Shown here piece after piece: positions 47,371 through 58,280 of a stretch of DNA of 64,000 nt. The DNA lies in the NCBI GenBank assembly GCA_902806575.1, contig CADCXD010000011.1:1860001-1924000 (forward strand), in the 5' to 3' direction. The notes under the pieces were generated by a model, which saw only the letters and a list, made by a program, of their open reading frames with translations, did not search any database and was not told the origin of the DNA. Source of the stretch: Jackrogersella multiformis (taxonomy: Eukaryota > Ascomycota > Sordariomycetes > Xylariales > Hypoxylaceae). Position numbers and translations under genes: made by a program. Numbering within the stretch: the stretch's first letter is position 1; each line of letters starts with the position of its first letter.

Positions 47371-48531
47371 TCATAGCTCTGTCCTCTCTCTGATCGCGTC
47401 CTGCTTCTCCTCTAACGGAGATTGGTCCATGAATGCATCCAATTCCATCCACTCCGCAGCAAACGCCGTAACGATCTTGGCCCAATCATCTAGTGTCGGT
47501 ATATCCAAGTGTTCGCCATCATCGTCCATGGTATGCCACGTATCTGGGAATGGCGAAGGGATGATATGAAGCACATCAACTCCTCGTGTCATGAATGGCA
47601 CGTGATCATCTAGGACGTATGCTTTTGTGAACTGCGATGCCTGCTTTCCAGAGTCCGAGAGGAATGGTTTCTTAGATTTCTGAAGAATACCCAGCTTCCG
47701 CATCCTTTCCTCTATCCTGGCCATGCCTTGATAGGCCCAGTGTGTAGGTAGGAAATACGACGGAACATTGGGGTCGGCTGCTCCGAGAAGATCCACGAGT
47801 AGAAAGAGACTGATCGAGTCGACGGGAGTCCGGTACGCTGATAGAGCCGGATGAAGCTCAGATTCCCAACTCTCGGCAAGTGCCCTTGAGCCGTAAAGTG
47901 AATCCGTGTCAGTCCAGGTAGCCCAAGCTTCCTCTCCATCCAGCAGCAGAATCTGAACGCCCTTCTCGTCTTCCAATCCCAGCCCAGCATCACCCGAGGC
48001 TTCCATATCCTCCCACTTCTTGGTCAAAGCCTCGTCGATGCTACGCGCCACGTGCATCAGCACGGCGCAAGGGGCAGCGCTATCTGTAGCCCCGATAAAT
48101 CCCTCCGGGCGATACAGGCTGTCGTAATGCGCTACCAGCGTCAGTCGACCCACATCGCCAACCTGGGCCCACGGCGGATCGCGTGTAATGATGAGGTTCG
48201 TAAAGGGGATCTCTGTATCGCCCGTTGCCGGGGTCTTAGCCGTCGAATTATGCCACTCGATCCTCCATTCCGGCAGCTGTCGCGAGAAGAAGTCGACAAA
48301 ATGGTGCTGCACTGCAACAGATCCCTGTGTGCCAGGAACCCGAGGTATCAGAATAGGCGACAACAGCGCGCCTCTCTTAATGTCGAAGTCGTCGGCGCCG
48401 CTGGGGATGTTGCGAAGCGCGTCATCGGACAATTCCTCGTACGCAAAGACGTGGGCCGAGAAAATAAATATGATCAAGGCAACAAACCCGATGTGAGCCC
48501 ACTGCAGGGACGCCCTCATATAACCACCCAT
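47371..48531 (-). CDS. Glutaminyl-peptide cyclotransferase-like M28 protein
   Basis: Intronless gene for 386 residues with an N-terminal hydrophobic signal (about 12-30), so secreted or ER/Golgi lumenal. M28-type zinc ligands are visible: Asp150 in IGATDSAAPC, the Glu pair in LLLDGEEAW (200-201) and His in DTWHTMDDD near 336. VAHYDSLY is the usual first block of the domain, here with Tyr-Asp where many aminopeptidases have a His ligand, which agrees with a single-zinc glutaminyl cyclase. The SFYGSR-type block (LYGSRALAESW) also fits. The family turns N-terminal Gln into pyroglutamate. An in-frame ATG four codons later is possible. Confidence 0.9.
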   Translation of the reverse strand: MGGYMRASLQWAHIGFVALIIFIFSAHVFAYEELSDDALRNIPSGADDFDIKRGALLSPILIPRVPGTQGSVAVQHHFVDFFSRQLPEWRIEWHNSTAKTPATGDTEIPFTNLIITRDPPWAQVGDVGRLTLVAHYDSLYRPEGFIGATDSAAPCAVLMHVARSIDEALTKKWEDMEASGDAGLGLEDEKGVQILLLDGEEAWATWTDTDSLYGSRALAESWESELHPALSAYRTPVDSISLFLLVDLLGAADPNVPSYFLPTHWAYQGMARIEERMRKLGILQKSKKPFLSDSGKQASQFTKAYVLDDHVPFMTRGVDVLHIIPSPFPDTWHTMDDDGEHLDIPTLDDWAKIVTAFAAEWMELDAFMDQSPLEEKQDAIRERTEL

Positions 48532-51500
48532 CGGCGTCTGTGGTAGGACATATGGACGAGTCGTGCGACACCAGGATGCCCGACTTAGAACACGAGATTG
48601 TATTTGATATTGGAAGTTTAGGAAATGGACAATCTGTTTTTATTTAGTTCCCTTTTAGCTGCCGCTAAATTACCTATCTTAGGAGAACGGTACCTGGTAC
48701 TAGCCGCGCTAGCCGCGATCTGCAGGAAGGGTCTCCCCTTGACCCACTATTCCGAAGGTCGGGTATGTACATGTATGTACCTAAGTATCTAATATATTTG
48801 TCACCAGGTATTTTATATGTACCTAGGTACCTAAGGTATACATCTGAGAACCCCTTTTTCTTGTCTTGTCTTATCTTGATTTAAATAGTCATATTATCCA
48901 CCTAGCATTTTCTAATAAACGTCATGACTTTATCGGGAATCGATTAATAGTATTAAATGTCCAGAAGAAAGTGACTAAGGCACGTACATTCTCACAGTAT
49001 TATTGAAAGCCAAATATAGATGTGGTCGTTGCTTTAAATATAGCTGTGATTATACCAGATAAGTCCAACGCTTTTATGACTTTTAGATAACTTGGAGTTG
49101 GTAAGTTCATGGATCTGCGTGTGATGTGAATGAATGAAAATTATAACTGGATAGGCACCTATTAATGCGAGACCTTCTGAACGGAAATAAAATGTTTCAA
49201 TAAGGGCCTATATAAAATTTCAAAGTTCAAATTAACTGCTTACTGTAAAGCGAAAAACATGATCAAGATATAATACATGTTTTACTTTATTCACTCCGTA
49301 ATATTCTTTTCTGTCTTAGTATTATTTAAAAAATCCTAGGGGTAAAAAAAAGATTTGATTTGAACTTGATTCGAACCCGCCAATTTAACGAGCGGTAGTT
49401 TGAGCATTATTCAATTGAGCCACTTGGACAATTGGAACAACCCCTAAGGGTAATAGGATATCATATTGTTGCTACTTATATAACTGCCCACGGCTTGCAG
49501 GTTGTTTGGTATCCGGGTTATCCGGTTACCCCTGAGGCTGGTTGGTGTGAGGTTGCTGGGGAGGTAAGTATGATTATAATCGATGAGTTCGAGGCCGTGT
49601 TAAGCAACCTTGGAACTTACCTAGGTAGGTAGCTAAAACTGTCGGACTCTTCTAAAATCGGAATTTTGCTGTAAAAAGTATCCAATTTGTTTCACGCCTT
49701 TCAATCCGGATGGGGCCTCGAGACCAACATTACCCCTGAAATGTCGACTTCAGCTCTTAAGTTACCGACGGAAACACTGGATGCCAAAACTTCTATATAC
49801 GTTATTACGGAAGAGCAAAATTCCATTAGCATATTCCTATCTACCCTATTAGCTATCACTATTCCGATTCCAATAAGCATCTCATAGCACATTTCACATC
49901 CTAACAAGGCCAAAGCACGCAAGCCGCGCCGATTAGTTGCTCGTTAAATTAGGTTCACAAGCACAGCGTATATCTGTTAGCCGATGGTCCCTTAATGACA
50001 GCCTGATACCTATGATGGTTAAAAGGTCATCTAAGATAGCGACTAAGCTCTACACCCTTATTCCGGTCGAGGCTATTATCACGCTCGGTCTCGCATTAAT
50101 TGTGACTGAAGCAACTGTTGTTTTATCAGCTTTTGTACTAATAACTCTACTCTTACTTACGATGTTACTGAAAATACAAAATCTAGAGTCAAGCCTAACT
50201 CTTGGGGTCCGAGTAATGTAGCGTTGTGTCTATCTATCTTATGTTATGCTGTATGCTCTTTAAGTCGTAAACAAATGTAAAAATGTTCAATTGGAGGTTA
50301 AAACAGGTGGTCCTTCGAATATGGCAGTAGGATAGAGGTGAGAGGGGCCGTAGTATAGCAAATGCCATGTCCGAAATTATAGGGCTTGTCGGAAGGAATT
50401 CTGTTCACATATTGACACGGGAGGTCAAGCACAAAAAGAGACAATGGAATTGACTTCCAATTTTAGTAGGTACATATTAGGCTCGAGGGCTCTCTTGTCC
50501 GACTTGTTATCTACCATCAAAGCGGCTTCCGGGTAAATTCTTTCAAAAAGGTTTATGAATAGTCAAAGCTTTGGCGTTCGGTTCCCCTTTACTTCCATCG
50601 GCGACGTTGCTAGTTTTTTTTGGGAAACTTTCTGAGAAAGCCTCACCGGATGCCACCGTTCAAATCAAGATAGCTGATCAAGTCTGCTCCTGGGTGGCTA
50701 CATGGATCATCAACTGTATGATTAAGCTCTCGATTAGTTCGTTACCTATTCGCTAATTAGTTGAGAATTCTAGCAGATCTAACCACAACTATCAGTATAG
50801 GTAGTATGTTGTGTCTGTGATTCTCCCCATCAAAGGGAGATTCGAGTTCTTAAGCAGGTTAGAGAAAAAGAATGGAACCACAAGGTTCAGATGATAGGAT
50901 CACAATATATGGCCAGATGACAGATGTGTGCAGTGGAAATTGGATTGGAATATACTTAGTAGAGGATTCAGGAAATTATATTGGTCGACGCAACGCCCTG
51001 ACCCCTGAGTAGGGGATATTTACGAAGTGGTCGCAAGTTTTACCTATAGATAGCAGCGAGAAGATCAAGGCATCCTTTATCAAAGCAATAGGCATCGAGC
51101 ACTGATAATAACTCACCGATATCTTAGATGCAACGGTCTATAAACAATACCGACACTAGAAAATTTAGGAAAGACGAATAGACGGGCGCTAGTCCTAGAG
51201 ACTAACAATATACCGAGAGCTCAATGTCACAAGTAAAGTGTGTTGACCGGTGCTCGAGCTGTCGCTTTAAGGTGCCGAGAGAGAAAATGCCGATGATGTT
51301 AATAGATAAGGGGTCACGTAGGATGAGGCCATGGTAACAGAGCAAGCGCTTTGGTCTCGTGTTGATAGTGTGATTCGGTATAGCAAGCTATTGCACTCAT
51401 CCAACTGAATTCGAGCCTTAGAATTTCCTACTCGGACTAACATACCTGAGAGCGTTCCAGAACCCAAGTAAAGGCTCGACTGCCGACACAAAGATGTGTC

Positions 51501-51983
51501 ATGGCGGCTATCTGTGTTTAATATGTGTTTACACTTCCGAGACGACTTTAAATAGCAAGCGGCCATAGAGTAATCCGAGGTCCGTCGAGGCATCGGTCAT
51601 TTAGACATACCTAAGCAGTCTTTTGAGAGCTGTTGAAGGTTTTTGATCCTTAGCGAAACTTTAGTAAGCTTCGCTCGACTCTTGGCTCTTTTTAATAGGG
51701 GGGCCGGCGTCGCAGAATAGGGCAGAATCTCTAGCCAGGCCATATAAAGTTAAGACCAAGGAGAGGCGCAAAAGTTTGAGCGTACCTGGGATAAACAGCA
51801 TCGTTTCTCCGAGGAATTTATTTAAGTACTAGGTTAAGTCGTCTCATCTGCCTCCGTCGTTTTGGTTACTGCGGACCATTCACACACACAAGAGTCGTGT
51901 ATATAAATCTATCCGGCTGTATTAACTTTCCACAATCCCAACTAATCGTTTATTGATAACTATACCCTTTCCAAGCCAACAAC
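48532..51983. other. AT-rich gene-poor region
   Basis: I support no gene in 3.4 kb. It looks like old, decayed sequence, perhaps affected by RIP: low in CpG by eye, with scattered short open frames that have no recognisable domain (49687-49887, 49937-50221, 51267-51593). It holds TACCTAGGTA at 48820 and 49618 and a tRNA-like relic near 49.4 kb. A TATAAAT box-like sequence lies near 51901, about 80 bp before the next gene. Confidence 0.45.
49352..49432 (-). other. tRNA-like Pol III relic (tRNA pseudogene or SINE head)
   Basis: On the minus strand an A-box TGGCTCAATTGA (49411-49422) is followed at tRNA-like spacing by a perfect B-box GGTTCGAATC (49368-49377) and then a T8 Pol III terminator (49344-49351). 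The acceptor and anticodon stems do not pair, so it is not a functional tRNA. Confidence 0.4.
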
Positions 51984-53120
51984 ATGCCGGAATTTCCAGA
52001 CTCAATAAGAATTGGGGGAGATGAATATATCCCAGTAGAATTTAGTCGATCACCCGTGCAGAAGTATCCCACGGTTGACGCCCCGGCAAAACGTGAGGAG
52101 CCCGAGCAGCGCATACCAGCCCCGTGCTCGAACTGCTTGGGTTTTCCTTTCAAGGTCGAAGGCTCCCAGGGCTGGGCCGGAAATCAACCTTGTGTCTACG
52201 GGCCCAACGAGGGATGCTCCCGTCATAATCCGCAGAAGCTGCCCATTGCGTGGAACAAACGCATCCCCGCCGACAAGAAGAAACCTGGCATCATCGAGCG
52301 GCTCCGTGGGCCGTCTAAAACGTCCGACTATGATGAAGTCCAGCGAAGTACTCGTATATGGTCTTTATTGCACCTGGATCACGCTACCGCGGATCCACTC
52401 GACCAGGTTCATTCTTCCATCCGCTATGCTCTAGCGTACTACCACCTCAACTGGGTGCGAACGGCGGGGTCACTGAAGAATCAGAAGGGGAGGGCAAATA
52501 CCCTGGCGTGTAACGGAACTGTGCTTGGTGACGGGAAGCGCCGGCCAGACTTTGGGTTTTCGATTCATCCTTACTGGCACAACGATTCTTTCCTTCTTCA
52601 GGAAGTCGTCCGGTTCACGATCACACCGAAGAAACAGAACCCCTTTCTCGGGCGTGAGTGCGTCTATCTGGGATACCCTTCGGAGGATTGGACCTTCCAG
52701 CCTTGTCCGCATTTCCGACACCGTTTCCAAAAATACGAGTTTCGGGAGACGCGAGGGCTCATAAAGGCGAACATGGCGTACGGAACGAAGAGGTATAACT
52801 CTCTGGGGGAGTGGTCTAGACTCAACATCAAGTGGCGGAGCCCGTATGGGCCTAGCTGCCATGCTTACAACTGCTCATATTGCTGCACCGATAACTGGGT
52901 GCATATTAATCTAATCGAGGACAAGATCGTGGTCCACATGTACGTGTGGAAAGATCTCGGAAACGCACGCAATGCATACGACGGGAAGTGGATCGCGGCG
53001 CTTCGGCGCCATGGCCCCAGAGCGAAGCGCCCCCGGGTTGAGATTAACAACAATTCAGTGCGGAATACCGTGATAGCGGCGGTTAACGCGGCAAAGACGA
53101 CCCGGGGCTCTCCGGCATAG
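51984..53120 (+). CDS. Uncharacterised 378-residue protein with CxxC motifs
   Basis: Intronless gene standing alone in a 7-kb gene-poor region. There is no signal peptide or membrane segment. A CSNC motif is near residue 48, and a Cys/His-containing central part includes FQPCPHFRHRF. A late block reads CHAYNCSYCCTDNWV, then VVHMYVWKDLGNARNAYDGKW. This C-terminal pattern (C-x-Y-C-x-TD, later a WKDLG strand) recurs in uncharacterised ascomycete proteins, some with N-terminal F-box-like regions; I know no function. The gene is richer in GC than its flanks and has no frame breaks. Confidence 0.72.
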   Translation: MPEFPDSIRIGGDEYIPVEFSRSPVQKYPTVDAPAKREEPEQRIPAPCSNCLGFPFKVEGSQGWAGNQPCVYGPNEGCSRHNPQKLPIAWNKRIPADKKKPGIIERLRGPSKTSDYDEVQRSTRIWSLLHLDHATADPLDQVHSSIRYALAYYHLNWVRTAGSLKNQKGRANTLACNGTVLGDGKRRPDFGFSIHPYWHNDSFLLQEVVRFTITPKKQNPFLGRECVYLGYPSEDWTFQPCPHFRHRFQKYEFRETRGLIKANMAYGTKRYNSLGEWSRLNIKWRSPYGPSCHAYNCSYCCTDNWVHINLIEDKIVVHMYVWKDLGNARNAYDGKWIAALRRHGPRAKRPRVEINNNSVRNTVIAAVNAAKTTRGSPA

Positions 53121-53470
53121 TAAATGTTGGAGTTTGATCCAGATGATTTTCGGCGTAAAGCGCAGAAGCGGTGATTCATGAGCACGTGTTATTTCTCTTG
53201 GTTGTAATGAGAAGTTTGAGATAAGAGTCCGAAGTTGTCTGAACTGGTAACAATCCCCCTATGTAACCCTAGGTAGTTAGAGAACAAAGTTAGTGAACAA
53301 GACGATTTTAAATAGTGTCCCTTAATTTATGAAATTTCATATATCAATATTGGATACCCGAGAACAATGACCAAGTTCGGTTGGCTTCGCAGTGGAGCCA
53401 CGGTAACTAAACATGGATTATTCCTGTTAAGCTTCCGGGTACCTACATCGTCACAACGGCGGTACAAGAC

Positions 53471-53492
53471 GAATTCGAATTCGAATTCGAAT
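53471..53492. repeat. (GAATTC) tandem repeat
   Basis: About 3.6 head-to-tail GAATTC units, itself a palindrome. Confidence 0.85.
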
Positions 53493-54756
53493 CATTCTCG
53501 CCATGGCCTGGAATGCATACATTGGCTAGCCGTCGTTATGAGAGCATAACATAATACGGCAACATAGTATGGCTGGATAGTTAATACGATCCGCCGAACA
53601 CCTAGAAAGGCATAGTGTACCTAGCCTAGGGATAAATCCTGTACATCCTTATCCTACCTACCTGGGGTAGGTGGATGAGGGGATACGGCTGAAAGCTAAG
53701 GGGTAGGCATTTCGGACATATGGAGGTTGACGAGTCTTCGCGGTGGGGGTTCCATCGGAGGCGGCACGAGCAGAAAACTCAGGGTCCGTAGCATTGAGAG
53801 CGTTCGGGTCGGAGACTCTATCATATATATGAAGCAATCTAATTGCGTAAGGTAGATTCAACCGTATAGAGAAATGAGAAATCGATATAGATGATATTAC
53901 ACCACTTAGTAGACGATAGCCTTCTGGTATTTGTGAAGAGGGCTTGAGACTCTAGTTTGGTCACTCGTTCCCTATGCTCACTTATTAAAAGTGAGCAGAT
54001 TGTCAGATGGTGAAGCTGGTATATAAAGATTGCGGAGTTGGTAAAATCGATGTAGCTGTATACCTAGGGTATCTAAGGTGGGAGGTATGTATGTAAGAAA
54101 TAATGATGTTTTTTATTTGTGGTTAAACATTTTATCGACTCTAAATTGCCTATGTACCTAGGTACCTTTACCCTTACTAGGTACCTAGCATATATGTACC
54201 TTCTAGCCTTCTTAGGTACCTAAGTATCTAGCCTGGATAGGTTAACGGTTAAACCGAACCACGGATATCTACAGTAGCCTCAGATGGAAGGAGATACTAT
54301 GTATTGACCTCGAATCCATTATGTACATAGTCCGGTACAGCCGTCTACTTACGTGTACAGCATAGTTGGAGTGTTTTATAGTGGGATAGTGGGTAAGCCC
54401 GATGTACTTTTCAATAAGAGCTTGACACCTGGCCAATGGTATTTGGAAGTACCCAACATAGAAACGCCGCCATTCTGGACCGATACCCCTGCAACATATG
54501 CAGTGATCAGCGCCTGATTCGTCGCTTCCGAGTTTTTTTTATCTCTGTCTACCTAGGTACATAGTGGACTACGAATACTTTAGGTACCTACCTAGGTACC
54601 TATATTAGAGGTAAGATAACACGATGCGGGAAAGTACCAATCCTAATCGGGATGATTAATATCGTGGATGTCTCTTCTCTCTTTCCGTAGGGATGTATCT
54701 ACCTAGGTTTTAGGTTAGGTATCTAGGTAATTCTTCTTGCACCTGCCTTGAATAAT

Positions 54757-54780
54757 CCAAGGTCCAAGGTCCAAGGTCCA
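54757..54780. repeat. (CCAAGGT) tandem repeat
   Basis: About 3.4 heptamer units in the upstream region of the gene at 55387. Confidence 0.8.
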
Positions 54781-55386
54781 ACTAATTCAACTCCTATTTT
54801 CGGTCCGTTCCAATTTCTTCTTTCTTGCAACTATCTGCTTCTACCACTTCGTTCATCACCTATACAACAAACATTCCACAAATCCAGGCTTCACCAATTA
54901 TCCTTGCCTTCTCAAACTCGAACCTCTCTATCTCTGCGGCGTAAAATCTTCGCCGGAGTTCGGGTCCCCTCGTTTCTCCCATCTCTCATCTCCCATTCGT
55001 TTCCTAATTAACTAACCTCTTAACCCTCTTTACCCTCTTAAAACCCCTCCGCACGCACAAACACGCAACTTGCTAGTCTTTCTTCTATTTTCTCTTACCT
55101 TATATAAGTTAGGAATTCCTTTGGACAACACTTAGAAACGAAGGTTATTATCAACTTTCTCTATGATCCTTCGTTATTAGCGAAACTTACCCTCATTAGG
55201 TAGTCATTGCTGTTGGCACCAATCTCGCCTGGGCGTCTTACCTCTTACGCATCTACTACTACTTTCCGCCATCCTCTCTATTCGAGCCATAGTCTCCGAC
55301 ATCACCCCACGCGACTTTCACCCGAGAAGCGATACCCGCTCAATTCAACTTGTACATTATAAAAGCTCTAGCTTGCTACTTTCGAC

Positions 55387-56400
55387 ATGAAGGGCCGCCC
55401 GGTTGATCAACTCGTCTACGAGTGCATTTTCCCCAAACCTCGACCGAGCGATCCACAAAACTTCCACACCCTCCTCCCTCGATATCTTATCCCAGAAGTT
55501 CGCCAGGAAGTCCATTCCTTCTATGGCCATCTCGACACCCAAGAAGCCAAATACCCTGGTCTAGACTACACACACCGCATCCACCGCATACGACTCAGCC
55601 GTTGGCCATGGCATCGTCGTCTATTCCGGGCATTCGATGCTCTACGTCTAACAAACTTCGAAATTGCGAGCCTGACCAAATGGGAGGGCACGAAGTGGGC
55701 AAAGGAGCGTTTCGAGAGGGATTCTCACGTTGCCATCCAGGACACTGCTTTCGACGAGATTGCGGAGTGGGTCGAGCCTGAGGATAGGCCGCAGACAGCT
55801 CGTGCGACGCAGACTGAGAACGTAGAGGATGAATTGGCGACACCTGGTGGCGAGCTGGAAGGCGAGGAGGAAGAAGATAGCGATGGTGAGCTGACGAGCG
55901 TTGGAGTCGCCCTGAACGAACGCCTCCGCGAACGAGCTGCACGTCACGAGGCTGGCGACACCTCATTGCCCTTAGACGAAGAGTGGGAACAGTGGTTGAA
56001 GAACGCAATCGAGTCCGGTGAACTACCCTTCCTCACAGAGCAGATCGTGCGGGAATCGAACAACATCGCCCTCATCCCGCAGGCACTCTTCCCGCCACGA
56101 ATGCTCAGTGCGGCACGAGCAGGTCACTGGAACGACATTCCGGACTTTCTCCATGGTGTACTCCGATATGCCCTGGAAAACGAATCGCCGAGTAGAGGGC
56201 AAGAGTCGCCAGCACCGGCTGAGCGTTCATCTGCGCGCCCCTTGCAGAACTATGCCCAAGAGAGCGAGAGAAGGACCTTGCGCCGTGATTATTCGGACCT
56301 ACGACTTCCAGGTAGCGACACATCTGCCGTTAATACCCCGCGAGTTCGTCTACAGCGAACAGCTCAGTCTGGTACCCAGACCTATATTTCTCTTCCGTAG
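55387..56400 (+). CDS. Conserved uncharacterised fungal protein (337 residues)
   Basis: Intronless gene. The N-terminal 130 residues look folded and conserved (LVYECIFPKPRPSD, YLIPEVRQEVHSFYGHL, RIHRIRLSRWPWHRRLFRAFD). They are rich in Arg, Trp and His and mostly helical. The middle is acidic (ELEGEEEEDSDGE), a helical part around 175-265 follows (EEWEQWLKNAIESGELPF), and the tail is disordered. No signal peptide or membrane segment is seen. I recognise no named domain. The long pyrimidine-rich leader suggests it is well expressed. Confidence 0.75.
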   Translation: MKGRPVDQLVYECIFPKPRPSDPQNFHTLLPRYLIPEVRQEVHSFYGHLDTQEAKYPGLDYTHRIHRIRLSRWPWHRRLFRAFDALRLTNFEIASLTKWEGTKWAKERFERDSHVAIQDTAFDEIAEWVEPEDRPQTARATQTENVEDELATPGGELEGEEEEDSDGELTSVGVALNERLRERAARHEAGDTSLPLDEEWEQWLKNAIESGELPFLTEQIVRESNNIALIPQALFPPRMLSAARAGHWNDIPDFLHGVLRYALENESPSRGQESPAPAERSSARPLQNYAQESERRTLRRDYSDLRLPGSDTSAVNTPRVRLQRTAQSGTQTYISLP

Positions 56401-57941
56401 GAAGTTTAAAATTTTGAAATCGTGACGGTAGTCTTCGAGACGAATGCCACGAGAATAGCTGCAAACTTTTTCGATACCCATACCCCAACCGAATTCTTTC
56501 CGCTTCCGATCCGCCCCTTAGTGCATGATCACTAGGAATCTTAAGCATATTCTTACGCTTATATTTTCTCACCAGCCTAGATGGCCATTACTTTTATTCC
56601 CGAAGACGACTTAATAAGGTGCATTCCAAGGTGCGAGGATGTTTCAGAGCATATTGACGAGATTTGGAAATTATATTGCTTCAGTTGGGCTGCATGGATG
56701 GTCGTGAGCGGGGTACGTTGGCGCTCTGGGGCTATCCACCAGCTGGCTACGGGAACGATTATTCTAGGCGAAGTTTTTGGTGCGCATAGAATTCCGTACC
56801 AGCTAGATTAGGTACCCAGGGTGCCTACATAGGTAGGCATTCCCCAAGCACCGCCACCACCTATCAATCCAAAACGTCCGTAAATCAAAGGATATTACCA
56901 TCATCATCATTATCATCATCAGCGTTCTGAAAAGGAGATAGTAGGAAGGAGAGGAGAGGAGAAGAGCATCGATTATTTCAAAACGAGGAGTTGCGGATAG
57001 CATTCACAGCGGGCTTTGTTACCAGATTTGATTTCCGAGCCGAGCAAGGGGCGTTTAAGTTTACCAAACAATCCGAATTTGCTTGCGGCAGCGAGGTGTT
57101 CTTATCTACGTAGAGCAAGGTCGATTAGTCGATTAGCTGGTAGCTGGAGCCGGTAGTTGGCCCTGTAGATGATCTGTGCGGCCGGAGAAAATGATTTTAT
57201 GTTCATGTTCATGTCCATGTCCACGAAGATTTGCTTGTTGCGTGGTGACTTGACACGTACTCTTGGATCACGTCTCCTAGAATGTGTTCTACCAAAAAAA
57301 CCATGGTATATGAAAATAATGATGCGTGGTGAAGTAATCATAAGTACACCCAGCGTCACCTAATCGATCCTCTCGTCGTCTTTCACCTCGCGTCGTCAGC
57401 TATAGCACAAGCATTCAAGCAATATGAATTCATAGTCCATCCAACTACCGACGACTCCAAAAGCAAAGGCTCCCCCAATCACTCATGCAACGGCTAACCA
57501 CGATCCTATTCACGATGCAAAAATCCCCGCTCCTGCAACTCCTTTCCCGGTAGCAGCTTAGCTCGCTATTTACATTTATCCCTAGCGCCCCTGATAGCCC
57601 CACGATGCTGCACGAGGTAGGGAGCGGGGGGAGACGTGTGAGCTAATTCACGGTCCTCGGTGCTCTTGTTCCCCCCTATTCTGCTAAAAGAAAGAGGCCT
57701 TAGTGTAATGCGGGTTGGTAGGACTCTATTTCTAGCGACGGTCGTTGATTTGCTTAGTAAGCTAGCGTAAAAGTCCGGGGTGGTTTTGGCATCGCATATC
57801 TCCCTCCTGAGTAGACCTGTCAAATAGCAATGGCACCATCGTAGCTCAGCTTTCCCTGTAAGGCTTGGTAGGTAGGTTCAGACGCGCAACTATCTTCCTC
57901 CACGAGTCCGACTGGTACGCCGTATCCGGCTCCAGGGTTTT
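56401..57941. other. Intergenic region
   Basis: No gene is supported. The open frame at 56581-56811 has no family features. The region holds a TCATCATCATTATCATCATC-like tract near 56900. Confidence 0.45.
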
Positions 57942-58271
57942 CTACACGGAAAGCGTGTGGGAGGTGGAACTCGATGACGAGAGAGATCCCTGGCGTGAAG
58001 TAGCCTCAGACCCTGCATACTCGGCCGTCCCTTCATCCGATGATGGCTCCACGAAATTATCGTTAATATCCAAATCCTGGATAGCCTGGATGGCAGAGAA
58101 AGCAGCATTCTTAGCTCGTCGTCTTCGCCTGGTTCCTTGCCTCGTCCCCGCAGCAGCACCCTGTAAGGATCCGGTGTCGGACCCATGTTGTTCTAGCAGT
58201 TCTTCTGCCCTCTCCGCGGCCCGGGAGTTGCGTCGCGCTGTTCGGAGCTCTTCCATAAATGATCCTTCCAT
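57942..58271 (-). CDS. 109-codon ORF directly behind GCN5, in the same frame
   Basis: The ATG lies 9 nt after the GCN5 stop codon, on the same strand and in the same reading frame. The predicted peptide is protein-like: an Arg/Glu-rich helix (RRNSRAAERAEELLEQH), a basic RRRRRAK stretch, a helix with AIQAIQDLDI, an acidic part and a Ser-rich tail. It could be a second cistron, a readthrough extension, an overlapping separate transcript or chance. The codons mix G/C and A/T at third positions like those of its neighbours. Without transcripts it cannot be decided. Confidence 0.4.
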   Translation of the reverse strand: MEGSFMEELRTARRNSRAAERAEELLEQHGSDTGSLQGAAAGTRQGTRRRRRAKNAAFSAIQAIQDLDINDNFVEPSSDEGTAEYAGSEATSRQGSLSSSSSTSHTLSV

Positions 58272-58280
58272 GTTGCTAAC

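Larger units (their letters stand above)
53121..55386. other. Intergenic region with tandem repeats and long pyrimidine-rich leader
   Basis: No gene is seen. It holds a GAATTC tandem (53471-53492), a CCAAGGT tandem (54757-54780) and TACCTAGGTA at 54155, 54550 and 54589. From about 54790 to 55380 the strand is pyrimidine-rich, as in a long promoter and 5' leader for the gene at 55387. Confidence 0.5.

Noticed and set aside
49687..50221. Two hydrophobic ORFs in the gene-poor region
   Set aside because: They could be remnants of a gene, but no family could be recognised and the surroundings look decayed.
56581..56811. 76-codon ORF downstream of the gene at 55387
   Set aside because: Short, with no domain, no partner exon and no clear promoter; likely chance.
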